A DNA stretch of 37,253 bases from Priapulus caudatus (lineage: Eukaryota > Priapulida > Priapulimorpha > Priapulimorphida > Priapulidae), in the NCBI RefSeq assembly GCF_000485595.1, contig NW_014577382.1, forward strand, positions 198,326 to 235,578, given 5' to 3'. The notes below the pieces were generated by a model. The model was not told where the DNA came from and made no database searches. It saw only the letters and a list, made by a program, of their open reading frames with translations. Below, piece after piece: positions 1-11,782 of this stretch (position 1 is its first letter; every line of letters starts with the position of its first letter). Both the position numbers and the translations under genes were made by a program.

Positions 1-265
1 TCTCCCTAGACTTGTTCGTGAGTAGGCGAGCGATGGTCGGCATATTAGGATAGTACAGGTACGTTCCGCAGTACCTGGGGGACATAGGCCTCTGCGCTAA
101 GGCGCTCTGGATGTGGCCGGCAGCATTAAGTCAATGCATTTGGGGGGTAACGAGGGACTGGAAGGAGAAAAAACGAAAGTAAATTATTCCAGAGCCTCCC
201 GCTTCCTAGGCTTGAATAGATTAGTTGAACAACTCTAGTTAACTGATGCTGGTTAAAGCGCACAA

Positions 266-716
266 TTGGCGCAGTCACGCTAATTGCTCCAGTACTAGAC
301 TAGCAAACTTCGTGAGAGGCTAATCACAAACCGTTTGACCTTATGACAAATTAACTCAGTTGCTCATTTCACGGCGCGTTGCTTAAAGCCCACAGAAGGG
401 GTGAGAAAACTGGCATTCTGGGCGCAACGCGACTGGTTGCAACAATGTAGCCTCGAGTGGGTTGGTGACGTCACGTTTTTCTTGCTGTCACCGTACGCTG
501 TATCCGCCAGCACCGACCTGCATGGTTGCTTGGGGAAACTGTCAACAACATCGGAGGATTTTGAAAAACATTGGGTATTTTCAAAATACCTTTTATAAGA
601 CAACGCGCATGTGAATGAGGAATGCAAGTTTATTGTCATAATGTATTGGGATTCATGCATGGACACGAAGTATTTGCTAGTCTAGTACTAGAGAAATTAG
701 GGTTTGGATGCGCCAT
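266..716. mobile_element. Foldback element of about 450 bp
   Basis: AGTACTAGACTAGCAAACTT (291-310) and its flanks reappear inverted at 664-690. With gaps the similarity extends outward through CTAATT and GGCGCA, giving arms of about 50 bp. The inside has no credible ORF. The superfamily is not recognised. Confidence 0.55.
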
Positions 717-2373
717 GTGTACAGTTTATATTGCCAACTACGCTGAGGGCCGTCTTGTCCTACAGGGTATGCCGGACGTGACCTGGTATATCTAATAGCC
801 GGACATACCTCGCCTACTCACTACAAGTCGTAGGGAGTCGCCTAAGCTACTCCCTAACCTAACCCTAACCGCCTAACCATATTCAATAGTTACCAGGGTG
901 TTTTCGGTATTCGCGGACGTACCCAGGCGTAATACGGTAGCTACCCTGGGAGGACAAGACCTATTGAGTCAATAACAGCAAATAAACAGCCCACAGTTAA
1001 TGCATTAAATGTTAGTTTTTTATATACTATTTTGGTACTCACTGCTAGTAAATACGGAGCATAGATGTTTGTGGCAGGACAACAACTGTCAGAAGTTTGT
1101 GAGTCCCTGTGCTGTTCCACTAGATTTTCAGCCAAATTTCAAACCATGCGTAATTGTGCGAAGAGTGTAATTTCTGTGGTGCCTCAGAGTCAATTGTTCT
1201 AACGCAACAACTTATAACCGAAGGAAGGTATCGATTACTGGACGAACCATGATGAGTTCATGAGTCAGGAGCGTAGATTTGATACACAGAGCCCATTGAA
1301 TGAGCAAATTCAAAATGCATTCTTGCAGAACAAAATAATCAATTTTATCGTAGGTGTGCGGGTGTTTATCCGAAGGCGCCACGCTGAGCCGATTTTACAA
1401 ACGATGAAGAGATTTTTTAATCGGACCGATTTCTGGGAAAATCTGTTTAGGTATGCGCCGGCCTTTAACCTATATAAGATTGGATATAGGCATCTCGTAA
1501 CATTTCGAATGATTAGCATTAACAATTTTGATTAATATTGAGTAGTATAATGAGTTCATAGATATACACTAACAATTTTAGATAAAACATGAATTAATAA
1601 GTAATAGTGTACGAACATATATGCATTCATGCGTGAATGCATGCACACGTACTCCGTGTGTCTGCGGCTACTATACTAACGATGACACATCCCACCTTTG
1701 TCCGTATTATTGTTAGCATTGCCGTAGCTCTGAGACATTGCACGCATCGGGCCACGCGTCTCTGTGGCATCCTGCTGCGCTCGTCGCTTCTGGTGGATAT
1801 CCCAGTACGTCATACCCACCACTTTACCTGCAGGGACACACACACAGAGAGAGAGAGAGACAGTTAGCCGCATACATAGTCAATAAGTGACCCCTTGGTA
1901 ATTAACTCCACCCCCAGCGCGCGCCTCCTCTATACCCCCCTTTCCCACTAGCGTGTATTTACATTGCCGTTGAATATGTACCTATGGAGGATGCTGCGGC
2001 TACAACGATGCTAATGAGATACGGGAGTTTGCTCAGCGAGCGCACCTGGCTTAGCCCCACCGGCGCGTGCAAGGCTCGTGTTGTTACTACTGCAGTGTTA
2101 GTCGCGTGAGGCGGCGTGTTGAAGGGAGGGAAATTGATCGGTGAAACTGCCTGCCTGCCTGCTGCCATCACGACCATAACACATGCTGCTTGCTGCCATG
2201 CACTACCGCAGTTACGCTGTGCACAGATACAGTGTCTACCGCACACACAGGTGACCCACCAAATTGCGGTTCATCAAACCCGTGTAAAAGCTGTGCGTAA
2301 GTCAACGGGGAATTTTCAAGGCATCGACTTGTATGTAAATAGTGATGAAAGACACACATATATATATATATAT
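717..2373. other. Unique DNA without recognised genes
   Basis: Contains CCTAAC repeats near 856 and a short CA/GA stretch at 1836-1862. Open frames here are short, overlap on both strands and match nothing I know. Confidence 0.5.
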
Positions 2374-2445
2374 CAAGAGCTTATAATACCTCATATGTAA
2401 CCTTATATATATCAAGAGCTTAAATATAGGTATTATAAGCTCTTG
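2374..2445. mobile_element. Palindromic 7-bp-TSD family, copy 1 (nested)
   Basis: The arms are CAAGAGCTTATAATACCT and AGGTATTATAAGCTCTTG, exactly complementary. A second CAAGAGCTTA start at 2413 shares the right arm, giving a nested hairpin. Target duplication cannot be resolved because both flanks are (AT)n. Confidence 0.75.
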
Positions 2446-2838
2446 ATATATATATATATATATATCACTACTAGTTGTTAATCTATTTTTGGTAGCGGGT
2501 ATGTTGTTTATTGATCTGTCTGTGGCACTACTGAATTTGAATGAAATAAAGCAAGAATAAAGCAGTCAGTGTGCTAAGCATAACCCGCATAAGTTGCACC
2601 ACACAATGTCGCTAATCGTTCAAATCACTACAATTTCATTTTCACTGCACAATCGCAACAAATTACGATCAAATCTCAACGATCAACGATCAGTGCAAGC
2701 TAATGGGTATAAAACACGCCATCACACACCGAAGAGGTTTCTAGTTACGCGGACACGAAACAAAATTCGCTGTACTTCGATTGTTAATGTAAATTTAATT
2801 TTAATCGTGAATTCGTTCGTCGTGTGTTTTTTGTTTCA

Positions 2839-3015
2839 GTTTTTATACGCTCTTACTCGAGTCCACGGACGATGGAGAGCTGCGTTCACGTGTCCCATTG
2901 ATTCCACCTTTGTCTTTGGGCCACGTTGCGAGACCTCCAGACAGTTCACCATCAGGAACGCTCGCCTTTGGTGCCACTCCATCTGGCAGTGAACACCCAG
3001 TTGCTCTTGAATCTC
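2839..3015 (+). CDS. Weak candidate exon
   Basis: The acceptor-like TGTTTTTTGTTTCAG precedes an open frame reading LLLESTDDGELRSRVPLIPP and then HVARPPDSSPSGTLAFGA. The composition looks protein-like, but two other frames are also open, no donor is convincing, and no family is recognised. Confidence 0.18.
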
Positions 3016-3195
3016 TCTGCAACGCAATCAGATATCATCGGTGTGAATTTCAATATACTACATACGCGCACACTGGTAGATTGCTATTACACGTAAACAC
3101 CCAGTTGCTTTTGCATCTCTCTGCAACGCAATCAGATATCATCGGTGGGAATTTCAATATTACTACATACGCGCACACTGGTAGATTGATGTTCT
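2994..3195 (+). repeat. 101-bp tandem duplication
   Basis: AACACCCAGTTGCTCTTGAA starts at 2994 and recurs as AACACCCAGTTGCTTTTGCA at 3095. Both copies run through CGCAATCAGATATCATCGGT and ACGCGCACACTGGTAGATTG. A few substitutions separate them. Confidence 0.9.
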
Positions 3196-3728
3196 ATGGT
3201 TGGAATTGATGTTCTATTGTTGGAAGACCATACCTGATATCACATTATTACAGCATTTCATTGGCAACTCGAATTGTTTATAGTTTTGCTACATGACAAG
3301 CGGCAATGTTCGGTAAATTACGGAAGGGAGACCAGGAACAGACGCATGATAACTGTTGGTGTATACTAACTATGTGGTAATTCGTATGAGCTTCATATAT
3401 ATGCATACATGTTCGTTACGTAATTACTGGTAATGTATTGCATACAATCACTACTAAATTTGGGTACACACCACGTAGCTTGCAATTCTCTGTGTGCATA
3501 TGTACATTAGACGGTAGCTATTAAAGTAAAACTCACTTGGCGAACAATTGGTACGGTAATGGTTTATTTATTATAGCTACATGGTAGTATAATACAGCAT
3601 AATTAATAATGAATTTTGCACAGGGGAGAGATAGTGATCCGCTAGGGGACGGCTCTGATTTGCTAATTTTGTCTCTTATTTATTTTATTTTTTATTATTT
3701 TTGGCTAATTTTGTTTTATTTTAGAATT

Positions 3729-3766
3729 AGGGATAGGGTTAGGGTTAGGGTTAGGGTTAGGATTAA
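3729..3766 (+). repeat. Interstitial telomere-type (TTAGGG)n
   Basis: AGGGATAGGG is followed by four uninterrupted TTAGGG units and a degenerate one. CCTAACCTAACCCTAACC lies at about 856-873. This is the canonical metazoan telomere motif in an internal position. Confidence 0.9.
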
Positions 3767-3864
3767 CTGATTTCTATATCCACAACTGATTTCTATATTC
3801 ACTATATCTCTCCCCTGAGACCTACTAATTCATAATAGCTTTCATACATTATCATATATCGTAT

Positions 3865-4066
3865 TTCTATTACTGTAACATGCAAAACATCTCTTAATGG
3901 TAGATTCACTCGTGACACGTAGAATTTTACATTTTATACGTATTATAAATATTTTATACATATTATAAATATTTTATACATATAGCATAATTCTATTACT
4001 GAAACATGCAAAACATCTCTTGATGGTAGATTCAACCGTTACACGTAGAAGTTTATATTTTATATG
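3865..4066 (+). repeat. Direct duplication with 126-bp spacing
   Basis: TTCTATTACTGTAACATGCA (3865) recurs as TTCTATTACTGAAACATGCA (3991). Both continue through AAACATCTCTTRATGGTAGA and ACACGTAGAA. An ATTTTATACATATTATAA tract lies between. Confidence 0.85.
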
Positions 4067-4348
4067 GGCAAGGCACGCACGGTGCACCCTGAATAGCTTA
4101 GTTAGGCGCGGCAAACAGCTGCTAATATGCTACTATCGATCATAGGGTGCAGCATTCCTGTCGCAGGTGAAACGCCACACGATGCATTCAAGCAACTGAA
4201 CGCTCAGACGAGCCAGGTGATGCGAATGTGCGTGCGTGCAGTCAAATGGCTGCGCTCCAGCTTCCTACAGCAAAGACATCTCCTGCAGTGAGTATAGTTC
4301 ATACAGCTCTTCTTGTCGTACCTCCACACCGAATGTCAGTGATAGCTT

Positions 4349-4466
4349 ATATATATGCTATATGATTAGCTATATGATTAGCTATATGATTAGCTATATG
4401 ATTAGCTATATGATTAGCTATATGATTAGCTATATGATTAGCTATATGATTAGCTATATGATTAGT
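4349..4466 (+). repeat. 12-bp satellite (TATATGATTAGC)n
   Basis: Nearly perfect, about ten copies. Translation gives repeated MISY, so ORFs over it are artefacts of a period divisible by three. Confidence 0.95.
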
Positions 4467-6200
4467 GTACTGGCAGGTTAGTGTTCTGGTTCCCTTTTCG
4501 TAGGTTGGTGTAACGGAACTGCAGCAGATCGAGAGTGCTGCGTGGAACCAGGAAGGATGTAAGTTGTAACTCACTATATGTACAGTACCTGTACGTGTAT
4601 ATAGCCACACCAGGCGATTAGTACAGTATCAGACAAGACAAGACAAAACAAGACAGTATACAAGTTACAACGAGAGCACCGCGGATGACATTCAGTCGGG
4701 TTTAACAAAGATTACGCATGAACTAACAGAACTATATATATGTCACCTTGCAAGAAGCAAAAAAGTAAAGCGATGAAATAAAATCCTTTTAGGGACATTG
4801 CCTTGGCCTCTTTTCTTCTCGTAAAGAAATTGACGTTTCAAAGGCTAGGCAGCTTCCAATAACGTAATGAAAGCAAATCACGGTTCTTCACTGTGTCCAC
4901 TGAACGACGTGTTTCTGTGAAGCTGCTATTTATCATTTAACATCTTCGCCATTTGAACAACGAAATAGTTCATAGTGGCCTTATAGTCACCACGATACTA
5001 TAGCTTGAATATAAATCAAACAGGTGCTTCAATCAGGAATATGTTATAACCTTAACAGGAAAAGTTCAACCTACACTTTAACCGCCAATAAGATAACGGA
5101 CAACAACTTAGTATTTTGTATATTTTGATTCGCATATATTCATGTCACGTGGTATTTTCCATGGCGAACATACGAATTCATCTTTCACAATCCATCCTCG
5201 TCTTGTTGATCTTGCACATTTATTTCAAGTGATATAATTTGATAAATTAAAAGATAAGAGGAAACGCAATGCATGAAACTTCACGGGTATGGTCATAACA
5301 TGGCTTTAAGAGGGCAATTAATGAGGCATCCTTAATGAGGCAATTAATGAGAGAAGTTCTCTCTTATTCATGTTGTTTGTGCACGCAGCACAGGGCGGGC
5401 GTGCGGTGTACTTAATTGTGTTGCAGATGAGCATTTGACCGGCATTTACAGGTGATTATAGGCGAAATAGAGTAGAGAAACATTAAGACTTTGGTACATT
5501 TCGTGTTTATTTACCATTAATTTTTTTTTATTGAGACGTTCCAAGTGCCTGTGGTTCAACGCATGTGGTGACATCAACAGAGTAGAAGGTCAGAGGGTCA
5601 ACGGTTATACTTTCACATGGTAACTATGTATTTATGAGGTATTTCTCTGGACTGTCTCCATAGGTCGTAGCTTTATATGTTGTCCTTGTATGGGCATCCA
5701 CGAGGATGTTTGAAGTCTAGTCAGTGCTTCTCATATCTTTATTACAAGGTATGTCACACCTGACGCACAAGCATACACAGAGTGCTGCGCGGCTTTCTTA
5801 CTATATGTCTACGGATACTCCAACCAAACTCCTTATTGATGAGTTGAGAGTAGATGATGGAGCGAAAATATATAACGAGTGTGACCATAATTAACCGAGA
5901 CATGCGCATATATACTTAGTGTATTCATACGGCATATCCGAAACACTAATGCACATGGCTTGAGCTATTACAGCGTTTACATGATTGCCATCACATAGTG
6001 TATATAGATGCGCACACACTACACGACACAGGCCACACAGACGTCACTAGTCCTGCCCAGTGATGGGAATAAGTTCAATGCGCATATGCCACATTCCATA
6101 TTATCAAGAGCGTAAATTACGAAGGCACTTGATATTATATATGACATATTAACGTCGATTCGTCGACAACGATAGACAACTATATTAGCATATATTACCA
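4467..6200. other. Unique AT-rich DNA without recognised genes
   Basis: Only small direct repeats, such as GGCAATTAATGAGGCA near 5310-5350. No exon or RNA gene seen. Confidence 0.5.
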
Positions 6201-6202
6201 CA

Positions 6203-6283
<81 letters not shown>

Positions 6284-6285
6284 GC
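6201..6285. repeat. (ACGC)n / (CA)n / (TA)n compound microsatellite
   Basis: CGCA tetranucleotides pass into CA and then TA repeats. Confidence 0.95.
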
Positions 6286-6683
6286 CACATTCGATCTTTA
6301 GTGCAAACCTTGCACAGGAACGCTGTACCTGAGATCTTCCATAAGAAGAAGCTCTAACATGCAACGTGCCTCAAGTCAATAAAGCATGAATGCTCGGCTT
6401 GATATTCACATGGTTTTATCACATGCCCGTGTGCGAATATTGATGTATATATAGTGCAAAACCCAGCGTATATTGCTGAGCCCTGAAAAACGACTGATCG
6501 ATGGTATTTAGTTATATATTATATCCTCTGTCCTCCATCTACCACCACCACCATCTACAACCCCTGCAGGTAACCACCGGCACCACCAACAGCATATCGT
6601 CATGATTTTGTTTTGCTTTAACTTTAAGCTTATGTCACTGAAATTAGTCAAACCTTTCTTATCGATATTAGCTACGATTATAC

Positions 6684-6753
6684 CAGGAGTGTATAATGTA
6701 GATATAATATAGATAATATAGATATATATATAGCTAGATATTATACACTCCTG
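6684..6753. mobile_element. Palindromic 7-bp-TSD family, copy 2
   Basis: The arms CAGGAGTGTATAAT and ATTATACACTCCTG are exactly complementary. The 7-bp flanks ATTATAC (6677-6683 and 6754-6760) are identical. The loop is AT-rich with further GATATA symmetry. Length 70 bp. Confidence 0.85.
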
Positions 6754-7133
6754 ATTATACTACCGTCCTAGCAAAATTCGTTGACACTGGTTTTCTGACG
6801 ATGCTCTGGTGATGACTGTTGCCATGGTAACCAACAACCCAATTCCCCTTGGCACACGCTAGCACACCAGTAATTGCAATCATCCATCCTTCCTATTGGA
6901 TTTACGGCTAAAATCGGTTTTCAAGATGTCATCAACAGCAGCTGCCAGTATGAAGGGTTGATTCTGAATTATCACTTGCCTTTAATTTCCTATACGCTGC
7001 ATGGTATTGTAATCTTGCAATTATCATTCTATAACACCGCCACAGTTTCAATATTTATATATCGGCAAAAATGCTTTTAAACAACTATTTAAAACTAGAA
7101 AGGGCCGTTGTCGCCAACTACATGTATCCCCCG

Positions 7134-7735
7134 TGTTCTCCCCAAGATGTGTAAGTATACGAAGTTTGGTCGCGCTAGGTCAATTAGGGGCCGAGTTATA
7201 GAGCGGAAGGAAAATATCATAAAGGTCAAGGTAAAGGTCAAATAAAGGTCGTAGTGACCTGGTTTTGGTACGCGACACACCTTCTCCCCAAGATGTGTAA
7301 GTATACGAAGTTTGGTCGCGCTAGGTCAATTAGGGGCCGAGTTATAGAGCGGAAGGGAAATATGATCAAGGGCAAAGTAAAGGTCAAATAAAGGTCGCAG
7401 TGACCTGGTTTTGGTACGCTGCTCACCTTCTCCGCAAGATGTGTAAAGCCCGGCGCACACGTGGCGATTTTTGTCGACAGAACCGGCGATTTTGTTGGTA
7501 CTGTCGATAAAAATCGCCACGTGTGCGCCGGGCTTAAGTATACCAAGTTTGGTAGCGCTAGGTCAATTAGGGGCCGAGTTAGAGAGCGGAAGGGAAATAT
7601 GATCAAGGTCAAGGTAAAGGTAGCAGTGACCTGGTTTTGGTACTATGCACACCTTCTCCCCAAGATGTGTAAGTATACCAATTTTGGTAGCGCTAGGTCA
7701 ATTAGGGGTCGAGTTATAGAGCGGAAGGGAAATTC
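7134..7735. repeat. Four tandem units of a TGACCT-rich repeat
   Basis: Units start at about 7134, 7281, 7428 and 7650 with CTTCTCCCCAAGATGTGTAA, continue through CTAGGTCAATTAGGGGCCGA and AAGGTCAAGGTAAAGGTC, and end with AGTGACCTGGTTTTGGTAC. The period is about 147 bp; the last two are shorter and the third carries a MITE. No reading frame is conserved. Confidence 0.85.
7447..7534. mobile_element. PIF/Harbinger-like MITE inserted in the third tandem unit
   Basis: The 88-bp element has 34-bp terminal inverted repeats (AGCCCGGCGCACACGTGGCG at the left tip; one mismatch over 34). It is flanked by TAA at 7444-7446 and 7535-7537. Sister units carry GATGTGTAAGTATAC uninterrupted, which is the empty site with a single TAA. 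A 3-bp TWA duplication is typical of PIF/Harbinger. Confidence 0.85.
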
Positions 7736-7881
7736 TCTGCGGCGGACCGAGCGGCGGTGGCGGCTGGGGAGACATGAAACCATAGTATCCCCGCCGACTT
7801 CGTCGTGGGGAATACAATAATGGTTTGCAAACTTATAGAGCAATAAATTATAACACAATTTACAGAAACAATATACTAACA

Positions 7882-7960
7882 GGGTTCGAAATTAAGGGCA
7901 GCAAGCAGCAGCCTTGCTGCTTACGATTTCCAGTTTGCTGCCCTATTTCAAAATATTAGA
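7882..7960. mobile_element. Small foldback element
   Basis: TTCGAAATTAAGGGCAGCAA pairs with TTGCTGCCCTATTTCAAAA about 35 bp later, leaving a GCAGC-rich loop. No clear target duplication. Confidence 0.45.
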
Positions 7961-8509
7961 TTCAAATTATAATTGCTTGTATATCATAGAGAGAATCTGA
8001 CCTACTATTATTAACACCTACAAAGGTCTCTAAGATTTCATATTCATAATTCTGGCCATAAATCAATTTCGAACTCTTCACACAGAGCAAGGTACGCGGA
8101 TATTACAGGTGGTGTGTATACGTATTCACGTGGCAATACTATAATACTATTAAAAAGTACTATTCTATAGAACCACAACGCTAATTACCCCCCTCGTTCA
8201 ATGCGGCATGTAGGGTGTACGATGAGAATGAGGATGTGGATGGATTTCAGCGTATCGGCACTTTCTACAGTAACGACGCGATATGCACACGCCCGCACGA
8301 ACGCCAGCAAAGCAGCAGGTGTGATCACAAGAATGCAGGCCGATAGGGGAGGAAGTCCACACACGATACGTGACAGATACGTAACATCTAGATACAAACG
8401 TAGCCGAAAGCCTTGCGCGTTCATCCACTGACATTTACACAGAGTCCCTAACCGCGGCCTGCACCCGAAGCTGTTCCCAATTCTCGTTTAGCACCCCGGA
8501 TTAGTATAG

Positions 8510-8511
<2 letters not shown>

Positions 8512-8550
<39 letters not shown>
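8512..8550. repeat. (AT)n microsatellite
   Basis: Uninterrupted AT dinucleotides directly left of palindromic copy 3. Confidence 0.95.
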
Positions 8551-8553
<3 letters not shown>

Positions 8554-8559
8554 AACTAT

Positions 8560-8740
8560 CAAGGGTTAATAATGACAAATAATTTTTCATTAATTTGTCA
8601 AATAAATCGTCATTAATTTGTCAAATAAATCGTCATTAATTTGTCAAATAAATCGTCATTAATTTGTCAAATAAATTGTCATTAATTTGTCAAACAAATT
8701 GTCATTAATTTGTCAAATAATTTGTCATTATTAACTCCTG
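8560..8740. mobile_element. Palindromic 7-bp-TSD family, copy 3, with internal 23-bp tandem array
   Basis: The arms are CAAGGGTTAATAATGACAAAT and ATTTGTCATTATTAACTCCTG. The flanks CAACTAT (8553-8559 and 8741-8747) are identical. Between the arms a 23-bp unit (CGTCATTAATTTGTCAAATA plus AAT) repeats at 8608, 8631, 8654, 8677, 8700 and 8723, in right-arm orientation. The largest copy, 181 bp. Confidence 0.88.
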
Positions 8741-8949
8741 CAACTATATAATACACCGGGGCCCAAACTAGGATTGAGCAACGAAGCTGCGGTGCTTACC
8801 AGAGGATGTACGGCATTGGACGTCCTGATAACTATCTGGGGCGTGTGCTTCTTTTCCTTGTCCTCTGCTGTTCTCCCCTCTTTCCTACACACGAAGAAAT
8901 CTACGCACAACATCGCAAAAACAAATCCACAAATCCACGCCGCCACTCC

Positions 8950-9480
8950 GCTGGCTGGTTCTTATCGACTTGCAGCTACGGCTAGAATGCGGCGACGTCT
9001 ATACGTCGCCATGACCGACGGTGCAAATCAACGCATCGCTTCACCAGCGTCAACGTTGCTGACTCGGTGAAAAACCCGCACCACCGCGACAACCGGCCAC
9101 TCGAACCACTAGAACAAAACGCTGTCAACAACGTGCAGCGGTGGCGGCGGTGCAGTTCCCGCCGATGCGACAACGACTACGCAGAGACAGAGTGTGTGTC
9201 GCCTGTGGACCGCGCGCGTGCGGGCGACGCGCGTGCGCATGCGCGTATCGAGCGACTGCTCGCAGCCCGTCTAGCCGGCCGTCGCGTCGCGTGCAGATGC
9301 GTTTACCTGCAGACGTTCTCGCAACAACCACCAGGCGGCGCTGCGGTCATCATCATCATCGTCCTCATCAGAGGCTGAACCCGGTGCGACGGCTACCGCC
9401 CGCGCTCTATGCATCCGCGCCCACGAAAACACATCGATTGGGGTTTTATAGTACACGGCGCATTTGCGCGCGCGCATAAC
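8950..9480. promoter_or_regulatory. CpG-rich patch
   Basis: GCG/CGC-dense DNA, e.g. 9210-9260 and 9460-9475, standing out from AT-rich flanks. It may be an unmethylated CpG island with an unidentified transcription start, or old GC-rich repeat DNA. Confidence 0.35.
9307..9414 (-). CDS. Weak candidate first coding exon in a CpG-rich patch
   Basis: An ATG on the minus strand at 9414 opens 36 codons, including an acidic DEDDDDDD run and AAWWLLRERLQ, ending at a good donor CGTCTGCAG|GTAAAC. The surrounding 8950-9480 is strikingly CpG-rich (GCGCGCGTGCGG etc.) in an AT-rich window, as expected of a promoter. I recognise no family, and the Asp run could be just an ATC/GAT microsatellite. No continuation exon was identified. 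Confidence 0.22.
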
Positions 9481-9676
9481 AACCCCGGCACTAGGCTGCC
9501 ATATGCCCACGCGGTCGCAAATTGATTTTGTCACACGACGCTGCTGCTCTGCAGGTACCAGTACATACGGAGTAATCACGCGCCTCAGAGCCGTGCTTGC
9601 GTTGTGACCTATTTTGGTGCCCAACGAAACCAGCAGGTAAATTCGCTGGCAAACTTCAACCGCAGACTCTGATTCG

Positions 9677-9730
9677 TTATTCCTTAGCGATTCGTGATTC
9701 CTTAGCGATTCGTGATTCGTTTAGCGAACT
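9677..9730 (+). repeat. Short tandem repeat, about 18 bp
   Basis: CCTTAGCGATTCGTGATT occurs twice with partial flanking copies (GATTCGTTATT, GATTCGTTTAGCG). Confidence 0.8.
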
Positions 9731-11689
9731 GCTATTCCTTGTGTTTATTATTGCAGATTATCCCTTAACCGTAAAGGAACAGTATTCACATAAGACGGAG
9801 CTCCACAAACTCATCATTACTTACGTGTGGCCCATTCCACAGCTACAGCAAATAGGATACGTTTTGTTTTCAATATGCGCACACACAATGTATATGAGGA
9901 ACCACAATAATAGATGATGAAGTTCTCAGTATAGGAAGTTTTTAGTAGAAGAAAGCATATTTATGTACGGTAACTGACTTAATTTGTAGCAATTCAGTAT
10001 TTATGTGTAAGATAATTACGATAAATTATCAATGGGCAGTGCCTGTCTTGTGTGTGTGTGTCGCGGCCCAATCCTTACATACATTTATATGCACTTATGG
10101 TGGTATAAACCATGTAAGGTTTTCCGGAACATTGCTTAAAAGTTGCCATGGAAACTAGATACACTTGCGGTCAATAAAGATCACATGAAAAACATACACC
10201 GCATCATAAGGTCATTGCCATGACATGGTACATACACATCAGCGAGGTAATCACGCGATACAATTATCTGTTAAATTGCCCTCTTCGTCCTTCCAATTTG
10301 AAAGGTTTCCATTTTAGCGGATCGTGTAGCGCGCTCATCGTATAGGAGCCATTCGCGGTACTGTGCACTGCACGCATGTTCCTTGAAAACCACCAGGCAA
10401 AACATGCAAGGATGTAATTTACAAAGACAGCTCGAGATTTATGTCCATGCCTGAAATAGTTGGATAATTTTTCATGAATCAAAACACTTCCTAACCAACA
10501 CAAGGTAGCAGGTGCGCGTGTATTGGCGTACAGCGTGCTGTATAGCAAAGCTACTAGTATTTGAACAAAATCGTTAAAACGGGACTCCAGCGCTAACCTC
10601 ACGCGGGAAAGTTCCAAACACAACTGCTATTAATTGATCAAATTGTTATCGAAGCTAAAATACGGATGCACAGCAAAACTGCGCAAGGTTGAGTCAATTA
10701 TACATAATTAAGCTTATACGGTATTATTATCATCTCAGTTAATATAATCCAACCATGTAGCTTCGTCTAATTAAGGTAAGATAATATGCCAGGCTATATA
10801 TACGCGTCAACGTATGTATACGATAGGCAAGGTTTCCCTGTGCAGCGTGCAGTCACAGAAGACGCGACATATAGGTTTCTCATAGCCACCAGCGCGAAGC
10901 AAATCACCGACCTTCCCGGGCTATGCGAGACGATTCTCCTCGTAATTTTATGCCTGGACTAGACACAGTCCATATATGTTTGTTGCTAAAATGCTCTCCG
11001 ATTGCTCAGTTAAAAGATCATGGTTTAAGTTATGGATTCTGAGCACCTGGTTGAGAAGACGCTCATTTGTGCGGAAAATTCAACGCTATCTGATGACGCC
11101 GGCAATTCTCAAGCGAAACAGATTCGCTTACGCTTCAGAATCTTCAGATACAGTTCAGATTCAGATTCAGATTCAGTTACGCGACAGGAAACGACGACCT
11201 TTTTGAAGGCCGTTGACACTTTTGAGTATACACTGAGTATACTCGCCTCATCTCTCGCACCTGCCGCCGGCCGTAAAACATTTCGGGGTTTTCACCGACG
11301 ACCTTGTGGGCGGCCTTGGCCCTTCTATTTTGTGAAGGCCCTCCTTCCGCGTGTTTAACGTGACACGGAATGGTTACAAGATAGGGGTGACGTTGCACGC
11401 ACATACGGCTACATTAGCAATCTACGGGGGCAATTATTTCAATTTCCCGCTGCTTTCGTTCCACGCTGCGTCTGTAGCGTGTCGCGTTTGAAACCACGAG
11501 CATTCGTGTCATTAAAAGCAATCGAAAGGTCATTATATCTGGAGACTTATATGATATTATTTATTATATTGTAAGTGTAGTGCGAGATTTTGGGCTAAAA
11601 TCGGATGCAAAGCCACAGAATTATGTACCCTGATGACTAACACTCCGGTGCTGACACTTGCATATATAGCAGCTAGCACACGCACATTC
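9731..11689. other. Unique DNA without recognised genes
   Basis: A 119-codon minus-strand frame (10264-10623) and a 108-codon plus-strand frame (11032-11358) with a CAGATT repeat have no recognisable domain, promoter or splice context. I treat them as unsupported. Confidence 0.45.
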
Positions 11690-11782
11690 CTTTACATTTT
11701 CACACATTTCACACTTTCACATCACACTTTCACACTTCACACTTTCACATTTCACACTTTCACACTTTCACATTTTCACACT
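11690..11782 (+). repeat. CACACTTT-type minisatellite
   Basis: Irregular TTTCACACTTTCACA units. Confidence 0.85.

Noticed and set aside
4236-4610. MISY / HIAN repeat proteins
   Set aside because: A 12-bp satellite translated in both directions.
8731-8946. Minus-strand frame with a signal-peptide-like start
   Set aside because: The apparent first codon is GTG, not ATG; the hydrophobic start disappears when only ATG is allowed.
10264-10623. 119-codon minus-strand frame
   Set aside because: No recognised domain, no splice sites or regulatory context; length is possible by chance.
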